Origin: Dialister sp. UBA734
Lineage (GTDB): Bacteria; Bacillota; Negativicutes; Veillonellales; Dialisteraceae
Direction of reading: 5' to 3'
Length of the DNA stretch: 7,657 nt
Assembly (NCBI GenBank): GCA_002297935.1
Contig: DBLC01000099.1
Coordinates: 1 to 7,657 of the forward strand
Shown: positions 1 through 5,710 of the stretch, piece by piece
How positions within the stretch are numbered: the first letter of the stretch is position 1
Layout: each line of letters starts with the position of its first letter
Made by a program: the position numbers and the translations under genes
Notes under the pieces: model-generated
The model's database searches: none
The model's input: only the letters and a program-made list of their open reading frames with translations
Told to the model about the DNA's origin: nothing

Positions 1-18
1 AGAACCTTCAGAACCTTT
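1..18. repeat. Two 9-base units of the AGAACCTT repeat
   Basis: Two successive 9-base units, AGAACCTTC and AGAACCTTT, stand at the left edge of the window. The same two-unit string minus its end recurs in the same orientation at 1161-1187, where it leads into a 55-base tandem array whose units begin with the same AGAACC core. The array may continue to the left of the window. The remaining bases up to 109 show no gene that I can support. Confidence 0.6.
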
Positions 19-109
19 TTTCATCATATGCTTCTCTTAACTTAACCGCAGTACATAAGGAAGGGGGTAAATGGCAATGATACCGCTATCGCCACTTGGC
101 ACATTCGGC

Positions 110-154
110 GAACCTGAGCAACCTTAGCGACGTGAGAAACTTGAGCAACCTGTA
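110..154. repeat. Degenerate 9-base tandem repeat downstream of udp
   Basis: Five consecutive 9-base units can be read: GAACCTGAG, CAACCTTAG, CGACGTGAG, AAACTTGAG and CAACCTGTA. The consensus is roughly (C/G)AACCTGAG. It is the reverse complement of the CTCAGGTT units at 1076-1120, so the uridine phosphorylase gene is bracketed by inverted copies. The array is about 50 bases past the stop codon of that gene. I see no intrinsic terminator between them. Confidence 0.7.
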
Positions 155-203
155 ACCACTAACGGATTTTTACCAACTATCTCAAGCCATCCCCAACAAT
201 ATA

Positions 204-1007
204 TCATAACGTAATCAAGAAATGCCCCATCAGCATTTCCAGCGCCCGTTTCGCCACTTGCTGGAATCGCTGTTCTGCCAGTTCATAGGTTTCCTTCGGA
301 GCAATCACTTCGCTTTCGGTGCGCTGGGCCACGACGCCGCACACGGAGCCGGCCCGGAGGCCCATGAGACTTGCCAAGGTGAACAGGGTGGCATTTTCCA
401 TTTCAAAATTGGTACAGCCCATGTGCTGATAATCCGCCATGGTACCCTGCAAGGCTTTTCGCACGTAACCAGAGAAGCTGTCATACCGTTCCTGTCCCGG
501 CCAGAAGGAGTCAGTAGAAACACAAATTCCTGTCTGATGAGGGATTTTCAATTCTTTTGCTGCCTGCTGCAGCGCCAAGGTGACCGCCATGTCTGCCATG
601 GCAGGATATTCCGCCGGTGCATAGGATTTCGAGGCCCCATCCATGCGAACCGCTGCTTTGTTAATTACCAAATCACCTAGCTGCAAATTTCTTTGAATCG
701 AACCGGTGGTGCCTACCCGCAGGAAGGTCTTGACACCCAACCGGGCCAATTCTTCCACCGCAAAGGTCACACAAGGCCCGCCCATACCGGTAGACATGAC
801 TAGCACTGGCTGCCCTTTAAGCTGCGCCAGCCAGGAAGTGTAATCCCGGTGGGACGTCAAGAAAGAAGCCTTTTCATCCAATGCCTTCGCCAATCCTTCC
901 ACCCGTCCCGGATCGCCGGGCACAATGGCATAGGTGGCTCCTCGAAGCATTTCCTTCGTCAGTCCCGTATGGTACATGACGTCCCCTTCTTTGGCATAAT
1001 GAAACAT
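204..1007 (-). CDS. udp: Uridine phosphorylase (nucleoside phosphorylase family)
   Basis: Catalyses reversible phosphorolysis of uridine to uracil and ribose-1-phosphate in cytosolic pyrimidine salvage. The 267-residue protein follows remembered E. coli Udp nearly end to end: GLTK at 14-17, the phosphate-binding VPGDPGRV with Arg35, SHRDYTSW with His53 and Arg54, STGMGGP at 72-78, and FLRVGTTGSI with Arg97 and Thr100. GQERYDSFSG (171-180, Gln172 and Arg174) is the uracil-recognition segment typical of uridine rather than purine phosphorylases, and FEMENAT (201-207, Met203, Glu204) is the ribose-binding stretch. The start is supported by AAAGGAG (1014-1020) six bases before the ATG; a second Met at residue 11 would also leave the fold intact, but has no better site. 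It stands alone, flanked by inverted 9-base repeats, with no clear promoter or terminator. Specificity for uridine is inferred from family motifs; deoxyuridine or thymidine use is possible. Confidence 0.93.
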   Translation of the reverse strand: MFHYAKEGDVMYHTGLTKEMLRGATYAIVPGDPGRVEGLAKALDEKASFLTSHRDYTSWLAQLKGQPVLVMSTGMGGPCVTFAVEELARLGVKTFLRVGTTGSIQRNLQLGDLVINKAAVRMDGASKSYAPAEYPAMADMAVTLALQQAAKELKIPHQTGICVSTDSFWPGQERYDSFSGYVRKALQGTMADYQHMGCTNFEMENATLFTLASLMGLRAGSVCGVVAQRTESEVIAPKETYELAEQRFQQVAKRALEMLMGHFLITL

Positions 1008-1075
1008 AATAAGCTCCTTTCGGGTAATGTTGTTAATTTAAAGATTTAAGTTCGTAGATATGATTCCGATTGTAG

Positions 1076-1120
1076 CTACAGGCTGCTCAGGTTTCTCAGG
1101 TTGCTCAGGTTACTTGAATG
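1076..1120. repeat. 9-base tandem repeat upstream of udp, inverted relative to 110-154
   Basis: Three clean units GCTCAGGTT, TCTCAGGTT and GCTCAGGTT occupy 1085-1111, with degenerate flanking units CTACAGGCT before and ACTTGAATG after. A perfect 10-base palindrome, TGTAGCTACA, sits at 1071-1080 just before them. The array lies about 70 bases upstream of the uridine phosphorylase start and mirrors the array past its stop codon. Confidence 0.75.
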
Positions 1121-1160
1121 TGCCTATAACCGCTAGGGAAACATTTCATAGAAGAAATGG

Positions 1161-1345
1161 AGAACCTTCAGAACCCTTAGAACCTTTGCATGCCCGATTC
1201 ATCGCGATGTTCTACAAGCCATACCATCGCTACAGAACCCTTGCATACACACGACATCTCCATGTTCCTCCAGCCATGCCATCGCTACAGAACCTTTGCA
1301 TGCACGTGCCATCACCATGTTCCTCCAGCCATGCTATCGCTACAG
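1161..1345. repeat. 9-base units leading into a 55-base tandem array (3 units)
   Basis: Three 9-base units (AGAACCTTC, AGAACCCTT, AGAACCTTT; 1161-1187) run into three full 55-base units that start with AGAACC at 1179, 1234 and 1289. A fourth unit is cut after its first bases at 1344 and replaced by the heptamer array. Each unit ends in a (C/T)ATCGCTAC motif and has CATGTTCCTCCAGCCAT in the middle in the better copies. The same 55-base family, with the same exact period, is found again about 4 kb away at 5426-5705. Together with the 9-base and heptamer arrays it fills most of the gene-free stretch 1008-1374. Confidence 0.85.
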
Positions 1346-1351
1346 AACCCC

Positions 1352-1379
1352 AGTCACCAGTCACTAGTCACCAGTCACT
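1352..1379. repeat. Heptamer array AGTCACY, four units, overlapping a stop codon
   Basis: Four perfect 7-base units alternate AGTCACC and AGTCACT. The last unit contains, on the minus strand, the TGA stop (1375-1377) of the lysine-tailed protein. The same heptamer family recurs at 3227-3292, 3757-3798 and 3902-3959. Confidence 0.9.
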
Positions 1380-1812
1380 TATTTTTCTTACTCTTCTTCC
1401 CCTTTTTATCTTTCTTATGTTTCTTGCTCTTTTTCAGTTTCTTAGCAATAATTTTTTCAGAAAGGATTTCCGGGTCATCGATGCCGCCCATTTCTTCTTC
1501 GGTCATATCCCAATCGCCGTCGATGTTATCTTCTCCATCGGGAAGGCCCAGCACGTGGGTCTTGTATTCCAGATTGAAATCGCTGTCCACTGGATTGGGC
1601 TGGGAGTCATGGGTGGTCTTTTTCTCTATGAGCTCACCCAGAATATTTTCCATTTCTCCCGCCACGGCCAGGATATCTTTGATCCGTTCTTCTTCTGCCG
1701 GCCGGTTGTCTGGATTGGGATCCAGCATATAGCTCTGCAAAAAAGCCCGATTTTCGGTCAAACGCTGGCTCAGGGTTTCCAGCTTTTCCTTCAGAGACGC
1801 TTGGCTATTCAT
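1375..1812 (-). CDS. Small acidic protein with C-terminal (KKx)7 lysine tail, function unknown
   Basis: I do not recognise a named family for this 145-residue protein. Residues 1-65 look helical and charged, possibly a coiled coil, and carry a DPNPDNRP break at 31-38. Residues 70-118 are strongly acidic (GEDNIDGDWDMTEEE). The tail from 124 to 145 is seven KKx tripeptides plus a final lysine, 15 lysines in 22 residues, encoded by a 9-base DNA periodicity. No signal peptide or membrane segment is visible, so it is probably cytosolic; the tail could bind nucleic acid, membrane lipid or the acidic half of the same protein, which is inference. The ATG lies 3 bases after the stop of the CNNM/CorC gene, and its AAGGAG site (about 1819-1824) lies inside that gene's last codons, so translational coupling is likely. 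The TGA stop sits inside a heptamer repeat, so the natural C-terminus may have been altered. Confidence 0.8.
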   Translation of the reverse strand: MNSQASLKEKLETLSQRLTENRAFLQSYMLDPNPDNRPAEEERIKDILAVAGEMENILGELIEKKTTHDSQPNPVDSDFNLEYKTHVLGLPDGEDNIDGDWDMTEEEMGGIDDPEILSEKIIAKKLKKSKKHKKDKKGKKSKKNK

Positions 1813-1815
1813 AGA

Positions 1816-3159
1816 TTACTCCTTCCCGGAAGAGGGATCTTCCGTTACCAATACCTTGTCGACGCGTCGATTGTCACAGTCCATCACTTCAAAAGTAAAC
1901 CTACCGTATTGCACTTTTTCTGTTTCCTTGGGAATATAGCCCAAGAGGTAGGTAATAAAGCCACCCAACGTTTTATAGTAAGCCTCTGCTTCGCCAGGAA
2001 GTTCCTCTTCGATGTGGAAATATTCCCGGAAATCGTCGATGGAGCACAGACCTTCCACCAGCCAGGAATGGTCCGAGCGGCGGACAAATTTATTCTGTTC
2101 TTCCAAGATATCCTCTTTATCGCCGGGCATGTCGCCTACGATTTCTTCCAACACATCATGGAGGGTCACCAGGCCGGACAGGGTGCCGTATTCATCAATC
2201 ACAATGGCCTCATGCACGCCGCGGGTGCGGAAGAGCTGCAGCAATTTGGTCAATATCAATGTTTCTGGAATATACAGCGGCGAATGGATGGTATCCATAA
2301 TAGACGCCTTCACCGATTTCCCCGGATGTTTGTGCTGGTCCATCAGCACTTCCGACAAATCGGCCAAGCCTTTGAAATCATCCAAAGAGCCGCTGCCCAC
2401 AGGGAGTCGGAAATGGGACGATTCCATCATGTCGCTCCAAATTTTCTTTTCTTCATCTTCCAAGTCCAGCCAGGTCAGCTGCGGCCGGGCGGTCATGCAA
2501 TCGGAAGCGGTGCGATCGTTCAGTTCAAACACATTATCAATGATTTCCGGTTCTTCTTTGTCAAAGGTGCCCAGCTTGGCGCCCTGCTGGAGCAATACTT
2601 TGATTTCTTCCTCCGATACAGGCTGTTCGCCGCCCATCTTCACCCCCAAAAGGCCGACCACCACTTTGGTGGATTCGGTGGAAAACCACACCAGAGGCTT
2701 ACAAATCGTAGCCATCATAATCATAGGCCGCGCCACCACGCAGGCTGCTTTTTCCGGAATCGCAATGGCAATCCACTTCGGTGCCAATTCCCCGATGATC
2801 AGGGAGAAATAAGTAACCAGCACCATGACCGTCACCATACTGATTCCTTGTGCATACGGTGCCAGGAGCGGAATCTTCGCCAGTTCATTTCCCAGCGGCC
2901 CCGCCAGAGACGCCCCGGAGAACATCCCTGTGATAATACTGATGGTGGTAATCCCCACCTGGATGGTGGCGAAAAGTTCTTCCTTCTCCTCGGCCAACCG
3001 CAGCGCATACACAGCACTCTTATTTCCTTCATCAATGAGTTCCTGCAGCTTGGTCTTTCGTGCGCCTACGATGGCAATTTCCGCCAAAGAACACACTGCA
3101 TTCCCTAAAACGAGTAACACAATAATGACCAGTTCAAGCCATATGTGGCCGTCGTCCAT
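1816..3159 (-). CDS. CNNM/CorC (HlyC)-type membrane protein, probable divalent-cation transporter
   Basis: A 447-residue inner-membrane protein of the CNNM/CorC family, whose bacterial members include Mg2+ exporters; older annotations call it hemolysin. The N-terminal DUF21/CNNM domain has membrane segments at roughly 8-32, 62-85, 106-125 and 137-160. It includes the hallmark GELAPK at 123-128, after a SLAEIAI segment (24-30) on the first helix. A CBS-domain pair occupies about 215-340, with EAIVIDEYGTLSGLVTLHDVLEEIVGD-like signature from 317 to 343. A C-terminal CorC_HlyC domain (about 362-441) carries the usual GLCSIDDF and LGGFITYLLGYIP elements. Length is normal for the family. The start is supported by GGGAGGT about eight bases before the ATG. 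It heads a two-gene operon with the lysine-tailed protein. An extended -10 promoter about 190 bases upstream would give a long leader carrying a heptamer hairpin. Ion specificity cannot be read from sequence. Confidence 0.93.
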   Translation of the reverse strand: MDDGHIWLELVIIVLLVLGNAVCSLAEIAIVGARKTKLQELIDEGNKSAVYALRLAEEKEELFATIQVGITTISIITGMFSGASLAGPLGNELAKIPLLAPYAQGISMVTVMVLVTYFSLIIGELAPKWIAIAIPEKAACVVARPMIMMATICKPLVWFSTESTKVVVGLLGVKMGGEQPVSEEEIKVLLQQGAKLGTFDKEEPEIIDNVFELNDRTASDCMTARPQLTWLDLEDEEKKIWSDMMESSHFRLPVGSGSLDDFKGLADLSEVLMDQHKHPGKSVKASIMDTIHSPLYIPETLILTKLLQLFRTRGVHEAIVIDEYGTLSGLVTLHDVLEEIVGDMPGDKEDILEEQNKFVRRSDHSWLVEGLCSIDDFREYFHIEEELPGEAEAYYKTLGGFITYLLGYIPKETEKVQYGRFTFEVMDCDNRRVDKVLVTEDPSSGKE

Positions 3160-3193
3160 AAACTTTTACCTCCCAGTAAATTCACACACCGCT

Positions 3194-3202
3194 GGTGCAT
3201 CA
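3194..3202 (-). promoter_or_regulatory. TGATGCACC leader block (CNNM side)
   Basis: On the minus strand this reads TGATGCACC and is followed by a GNNGTGT pattern that can pair back on it as a short stem. The same nonamer, followed by a similar GTGT element, occurs in the leader of the opposite gene at 3974-3982. The role is unknown; shared position in two leaders is the only evidence. Confidence 0.4.
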
Positions 3203-3226
3203 GAATGAATGAAAATAGGTCGCATT

Positions 3227-3292
3227 GGTGACTAGTGACTCGTGACTGGACTGCTCTTTTCCTAGTCACTAGTCACCAGTCTACCAGTCACC
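3227..3292. repeat. Inverted heptamer hairpin in the CNNM leader
   Basis: Left arm units GGTGACT, AGTGACT and CGTGACT (3227-3247) face right arm units AGTCACT and AGTCACC (3264-3277) and a further AGTCACC at 3286-3292, around a loop of about 14 bases that contains CTCTTTTCC. On the minus strand the loop reads AGGAAAAGAGC, close to the AGGAAAAAGC loop of the element at 3902-3959. It would lie in the 5' leader of the CNNM operon, ending about 68 bases from the start codon. Confidence 0.8.
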
Positions 3293-3295
3293 AAA

Positions 3296-3319
3296 GTCTA
3301 TTTTCATAGTGAAATAGAC
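3296..3319. promoter_or_regulatory. Inverted repeat near the 5' end of the CNNM leader
   Basis: GTCTATTT (3296-3303) and AAATAGAC (3312-3319) are perfect 8-base inverted arms around an 8-base spacer. It begins about 20 bases after the predicted transcription start of the CNNM operon. It could be an operator or a leader hairpin; there is no U-tract to make it a terminator. A second small repeat, CGCA-ATTCC-TGCG, overlaps its right end (3319-3331). Confidence 0.5.
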
Positions 3320-3345
3320 GCAATTCCTGCGCTACTTATATATGT

Positions 3346-3354
3346 ATTATATCA
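3346..3354 (-). promoter_or_regulatory. Extended -10 promoter for the CNNM operon
   Basis: On the minus strand TGATATAAT is a perfect extended -10 (TGnTATAAT). No good -35 lies 17 or 18 bases upstream, which is acceptable for an extended -10 site. Transcription would begin near 3339, leaving a leader of about 180 bases. The divergent gene has a TATAAT at the mirrored position, with the same 33-base distance from its first base to a shared TCTAT block. Confidence 0.5.
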
Positions 3355-3393
3355 TGGAATGAAGAGGAACGGGATTGGAGATTGTGGTGGATG

Positions 3394-3456
3394 GTTGGCG
3401 GTTGGCAGTTGACGGTTCACGGTTAACAGTTAACGGTTCACGGCTAACCGTTCTCG
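3394..3456. repeat. Heptamer array GTTNACG, nine units
   Basis: Nine successive 7-base units can be read: GTTGGCG, GTTGGCA, GTTGACG, GTTCACG, GTTAACA, GTTAACG, GTTCACG, GCTAACC and GTTCTCG. It is a different heptamer sequence from the AGTCACY family but has the same 7-base period and lies at the mirrored position of the AGTCACY array 3757-3798. Its last units merge into the left end of the long palindrome. Confidence 0.8.
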
Positions 3457-3704
3457 TCATTTCGACCGACGGGATTTGTGCGAAATGACATGGTAGGGTA
3501 GTTCGGCTCTATGTTGAACAGAAGTGGAGAAATCCCAAACCTCTAGCGGCGTTCTATTCAGCTGAATGGAACCGTAACGGGATAACTCAGCTAGTGTCGT
3601 TATCGCTACTGCTTTGAGATTTCTCCACTTTTGTCTAACATAGAACCGAACTACACTGCAAAGTCACCAAGCACAAATCCCATCGGTCGAAATGACGGAA
3701 ACGG
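3448..3704. repeat. 257-base near loop-free imperfect palindrome (MITE-like)
   Basis: The left half and the reverse complement of the right half align without a gap from the ends to the centre at 3576. Long matching blocks are GTCATTTCGACCGA at the tips, GGGATTTGTGC, GTAGTTCGG, TCTATGTT and AAGTGGAGAAATC. Toward the centre come TAGCG, (C/T)AGCTGA and CCGT-A-ACGG. About one base in five differs between arms. The left arm also carries its own CGAAATGAC (3481-3489) complementary to GTCATTTCG. Tip sequences of the GTCATTTCGACC...GAGAAATC kind are familiar to me as a dispersed bacterial intergenic repeat. No reading frame or clear target-site duplication is visible. It separates the two divergent promoters. 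Confidence 0.9.
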
Positions 3705-3756
3705 CAAACGCCATATTTCCCCATTCCTAATCCCTAGGGCCTAGCCACTAATCCCC

Positions 3757-3798
3757 AGTCACGAGTCACCAGTGACTAGTCACTAGTCACTAGTCCCC
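3757..3798. repeat. Heptamer array AGTCACT, six units
   Basis: Units AGTCACG, AGTCACC, AGTGACT, AGTCACT, AGTCACT and AGTCCCC are contiguous. The third unit has a C-to-G change that makes it read like the opposite strand. The array sits directly upstream of the -35 region of the opine-dehydrogenase promoter and mirrors the GTTNACG array on the other side. Confidence 0.85.
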
Positions 3799-3817
3799 AA
3801 AATATTACACTTTCCAG

Positions 3818-3847
3818 TTGCTTTGATAGAAGAAAGAAATATATAAT
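3818..3847 (+). promoter_or_regulatory. Promoter for the opine-dehydrogenase-family gene
   Basis: TTGCTT (3818-3823) and a perfect TATAAT (3842-3847) are separated by 18 bases in an AT-rich stretch. Transcription would start near 3854 and give a leader of about 180 bases, almost the same length as that predicted for the divergent CNNM operon. Confidence 0.55.
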
Positions 3848-3901
3848 AATATGACAACGTTAAATACCGATTCTTCTATGTTTACTTTGAAAATGGTTTT
3901 G

Positions 3902-3959
3902 TGTGACTAGTGACTGGTGACTAGGAAAAAGCGATTCTAGTCACGAGTCACCAGTCCCC
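3902..3959. repeat. Inverted heptamer hairpin in the opine-dehydrogenase leader
   Basis: Left units TGTGACT, AGTGACT and GGTGACT (3902-3922) can pair with right units AGTCACG, AGTCACC and AGTCCCC (3939-3959). The innermost 13 bases of stem have one mismatch. The loop begins AGGAAAAAGC, matching the loop of the leader hairpin at 3227-3292 read on the minus strand. It ends about 77 bases before the start codon, much like its mirror partner. Confidence 0.8.
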
Positions 3960-3973
3960 CATACTATCTATAG

Positions 3974-3982
3974 TGATGCACC
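3974..3982 (+). promoter_or_regulatory. TGATGCACC leader block (opine-dehydrogenase side)
   Basis: TGATGCACC is the mirror partner of 3194-3202. Here GATGCAC (3975-3981) can pair with GTGTATC seen shortly after (one G-U pair), giving a 7-base stem with a 5-base loop. The function is unknown. Confidence 0.4.
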
Positions 3983-4035
3983 CGTAGTGTATCCCGTTTT
4001 TACCCATCAAATTCTTTCATTCCGCAGGAGGATTC

Positions 4036-5067
4036 ATGAAAGTTTCTATTATTGGCAGCGGAAGCACCGCTTTGGCCGCTGCCGCTTTTTTAAAGTTGAA
4101 GCAAGTCCCGGTGACCGTGTACGTTCGCAGAGAAAAGAAGCGAACCGTCTGGAATGAAAATCCGGTCCAGGTACACGGACAGATCGACAGTGCTTTATAT
4201 GTGCCTATTTCTTCCACCATGGAAGAAGCGGTCCGCTTCGGCGATATTCTCCTGGTCTGCACCAGAGCCAACGACCACGAAACCGTCACCGCCGAGCTGG
4301 CGCCGTATATCAAAGAGGGGCAGTGCTTGCTGTTCTTGAATGGCTGCTGGGGCGCCGTGAAAGCCTATCGGTATTTCCAGAAAACCTACGGCCAGATTCC
4401 TCTCACCATTGCGGAGACCGCCAATATGCCTTTCATCGCGACCTTATCCAAAGATTTCTTGACCCTGGATTTCAAAGCCATGAAAGAAGAAATTGGTTAT
4501 TCCTGTATCGGAGAAGAAGGAAATCTCAGTGAACTGCTTCACCTGTTGGCTCCCAAAGTGAGCCGGGTATCTTCGCCGGCTTCCACCTCTTTGTCAGCCA
4601 CCAATCCGCTCATTCATGTGACCCAGTGTCTTTTCAATATCACCCGCATCGAAAATGGAGAAGATTTCTCTTTCTTCGGTGCTCCTATGACACCGCGAAT
4701 TGCCCGGTTCATCGAAGATTGCGACAAAGAACGAATCGCCATCGGGAAAGCCTTGGGACTGGAACTCTCCAGTTTGCTGGATGTGCTCAATTCCTTCTGG
4801 GGCAGCCGGGCCACCACGCTTCATGAAGCACTGACCCAGAATCCATCGTACCAGACCGTCAAAGGCCCAGTCACACTGGAAAGTCGCTACCTCACGGAAG
4901 ACCTTCCCTGCGGCCTCACCAGCCTGATGGACCTGGCCGACATGATGCACGTCAAAGCCCCGCACATCTGCGCCCTGGTCTATACAGCCAGCCTGTACCT
5001 GAAACAGCCCTACCAGCCGTTCTTGACCCTGCAGGACCTGCGGGTGATCAAGAGTTTGAATAAGTAG
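4036..5067 (+). CDS. NAD(P)-dependent opine/octopine dehydrogenase family protein
   Basis: Members of this family reductively join an amino acid to a 2-oxo acid with NAD(P)H, or run the reverse reaction, in the cytosol. The 343-residue protein begins with a Rossmann strand-loop-helix, VSIIGSGSTALAAAAFL (3-19). The NAD-binding domain runs to about residue 175. The C-terminal octopine-dehydrogenase domain contains ATNPLIHV with His194 at the position of the family's catalytic histidine. It continues through an FFGAPMTPRIARFIEDCDKERIAIGKALGL-type helix (213-242) and a RYLTEDLPCGL motif (284-294) typical of the family. AGGAGG lies four bases before the ATG and the start fits the fold exactly. Its TAG stop overlaps the first base pairs of the 56-base repeat array. 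The substrate is unknown: no nicotianamine-synthase-like or transporter partner for an opine metallophore is in view. A ketopantoate-reductase-like enzyme is a less likely alternative. Confidence 0.87.
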   Translation: MKVSIIGSGSTALAAAAFLKLKQVPVTVYVRREKKRTVWNENPVQVHGQIDSALYVPISSTMEEAVRFGDILLVCTRANDHETVTAELAPYIKEGQCLLFLNGCWGAVKAYRYFQKTYGQIPLTIAETANMPFIATLSKDFLTLDFKAMKEEIGYSCIGEEGNLSELLHLLAPKVSRVSSPASTSLSATNPLIHVTQCLFNITRIENGEDFSFFGAPMTPRIARFIEDCDKERIAIGKALGLELSSLLDVLNSFWGSRATTLHEALTQNPSYQTVKGPVTLESRYLTEDLPCGLTSLMDLADMMHVKAPHICALVYTASLYLKQPYQPFLTLQDLRVIKSLNK

Positions 5068-5408
5068 GTTCTGGTGGCACACTGGCCGATAGAGGCTTTT
5101 GGGATATTTACCGGTATGCTAAGGTTCTGTTGGAACACTAGACGGTAGATGCTTCTGGGATGTTTGCCTGTATGCTAGGGTTCTGTTGGAACATTAGACG
5201 ATAGAGACTTCTGGAATGTTTACCTTTATGCTAAGGTTCTGTTGGAACATTAGACGATAGAGACTTCTGGGATGTTTACCTGTATGCTAAGGTTCTGTTG
5301 GAACACTAGACGGTAGATGCTTCTGGGATATTTACCTGCGTTTTAAGGTTCTGTTGGTGCATTAGACGATAGAAACTCATGGTATGTTTTCCTGCTATGT
5401 AAGGTTCT
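5065..5408. repeat. 56-base tandem array, six units plus start of a seventh
   Basis: Units start at 5065, 5121, 5177, 5233, 5289 and 5345, exactly 56 bases apart, and a seventh is cut at about 5408. Each begins (A/T)AGGTTCTG and most continue TTGGAACA, with a GGATGTTTACC-like middle and a TGTATGCT-like end. Units 2 and 5 share one variant (CTAGACGGTAGATGC) while 3, 4 and, less exactly, 6 share another (TTAGACGATAGA), giving an A-B-B-A-B order. The first unit supplies the TAG stop of the upstream gene. The unit's head is the reverse complement of the ACAGAACCTT head of the following array. Confidence 0.9.
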
Positions 5409-5419
5409 AATAATATCAT

Positions 5420-5710
5420 TGCTACAGAACCTTTCTATACACGTATCATCGCTATGTTTCCCTAGCCATACCACTGCTACAGAACCTTTTGATACACGTG
5501 CCATTTCCATGTTCCTCTGTCCAATCCATCCCTACAGAACCTTTTGATGCACATACCATCTCTATGTTCCTCTAACTAATCTATCGCTACAGAACCTTTT
5601 GATGTACGTACCATCTCTATGTCCCTCTAGCCAATCCATCGCTACAGAACCTTTTGATACACATGTCATCTCCATGTTCCTCTAGCCAATCTATCACTAC
5701 AGAACCTCTC
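5420..5710. repeat. 55-base tandem array, five units plus partial ends
   Basis: AGAACC recurs at 5426, 5481, 5536, 5591, 5646 and 5701, exactly 55 bases apart. Units read AGAACCTTTTGATACAC, then an ATC or ATT stretch, CCATGTTCCTCT, and end CATCGCTAC. It is the same family as 1179-1345 in the same orientation. With the 56-base array it forms a large imperfect palindrome with its turn near 5413, where AAGGTTCT (5401-5408) faces AGAACCTT (5426-5433). Together the arrays fill the 696-base gap 5068-5763. Confidence 0.9.

Larger units (their letters stand above)
3160..4035. other. Mirror-symmetric divergent intergenic region
   Basis: This 876-base gap between two divergent genes holds no credible gene. 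Reading outwards from a centre near 3590 on either side come, in the same order: half of a long palindrome, a heptamer array, a TATAAT-type promoter, a leader with shared blocks, a heptamer hairpin with an AGGAAAA loop, a TGATGCACC block and the ribosome binding site. Mid-points of the paired parts fall between about 3576 and 3598. Parts are listed separately below. Confidence 0.75.

Noticed and set aside
71..127. 18-codon frame after an AAGGAAGGGGG-like site
   Set aside because: The ribosome-site-like stretch is attractive, but the peptide's end is encoded by the 9-base repeat and no similarity or context supports it.
222..680. Plus-strand open frame opposite udp
   Set aside because: Shadow of the well-supported uridine phosphorylase gene.
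1060..3108. 682-codon plus-strand open frame
   Set aside because: It runs antisense through the CNNM/CorC operon and the 55-base repeats, begins without a credible ribosome site, and its translation is low-complexity and rich in His, Phe and Gln. The minus-strand genes have clear family motifs and good ribosome sites.
5065..5705. CRISPR array
   Set aside because: Periods of 55 and 56 are in a CRISPR-like range, but similarity runs through the whole unit instead of alternating identical repeats with unique spacers, and there are no cas genes.
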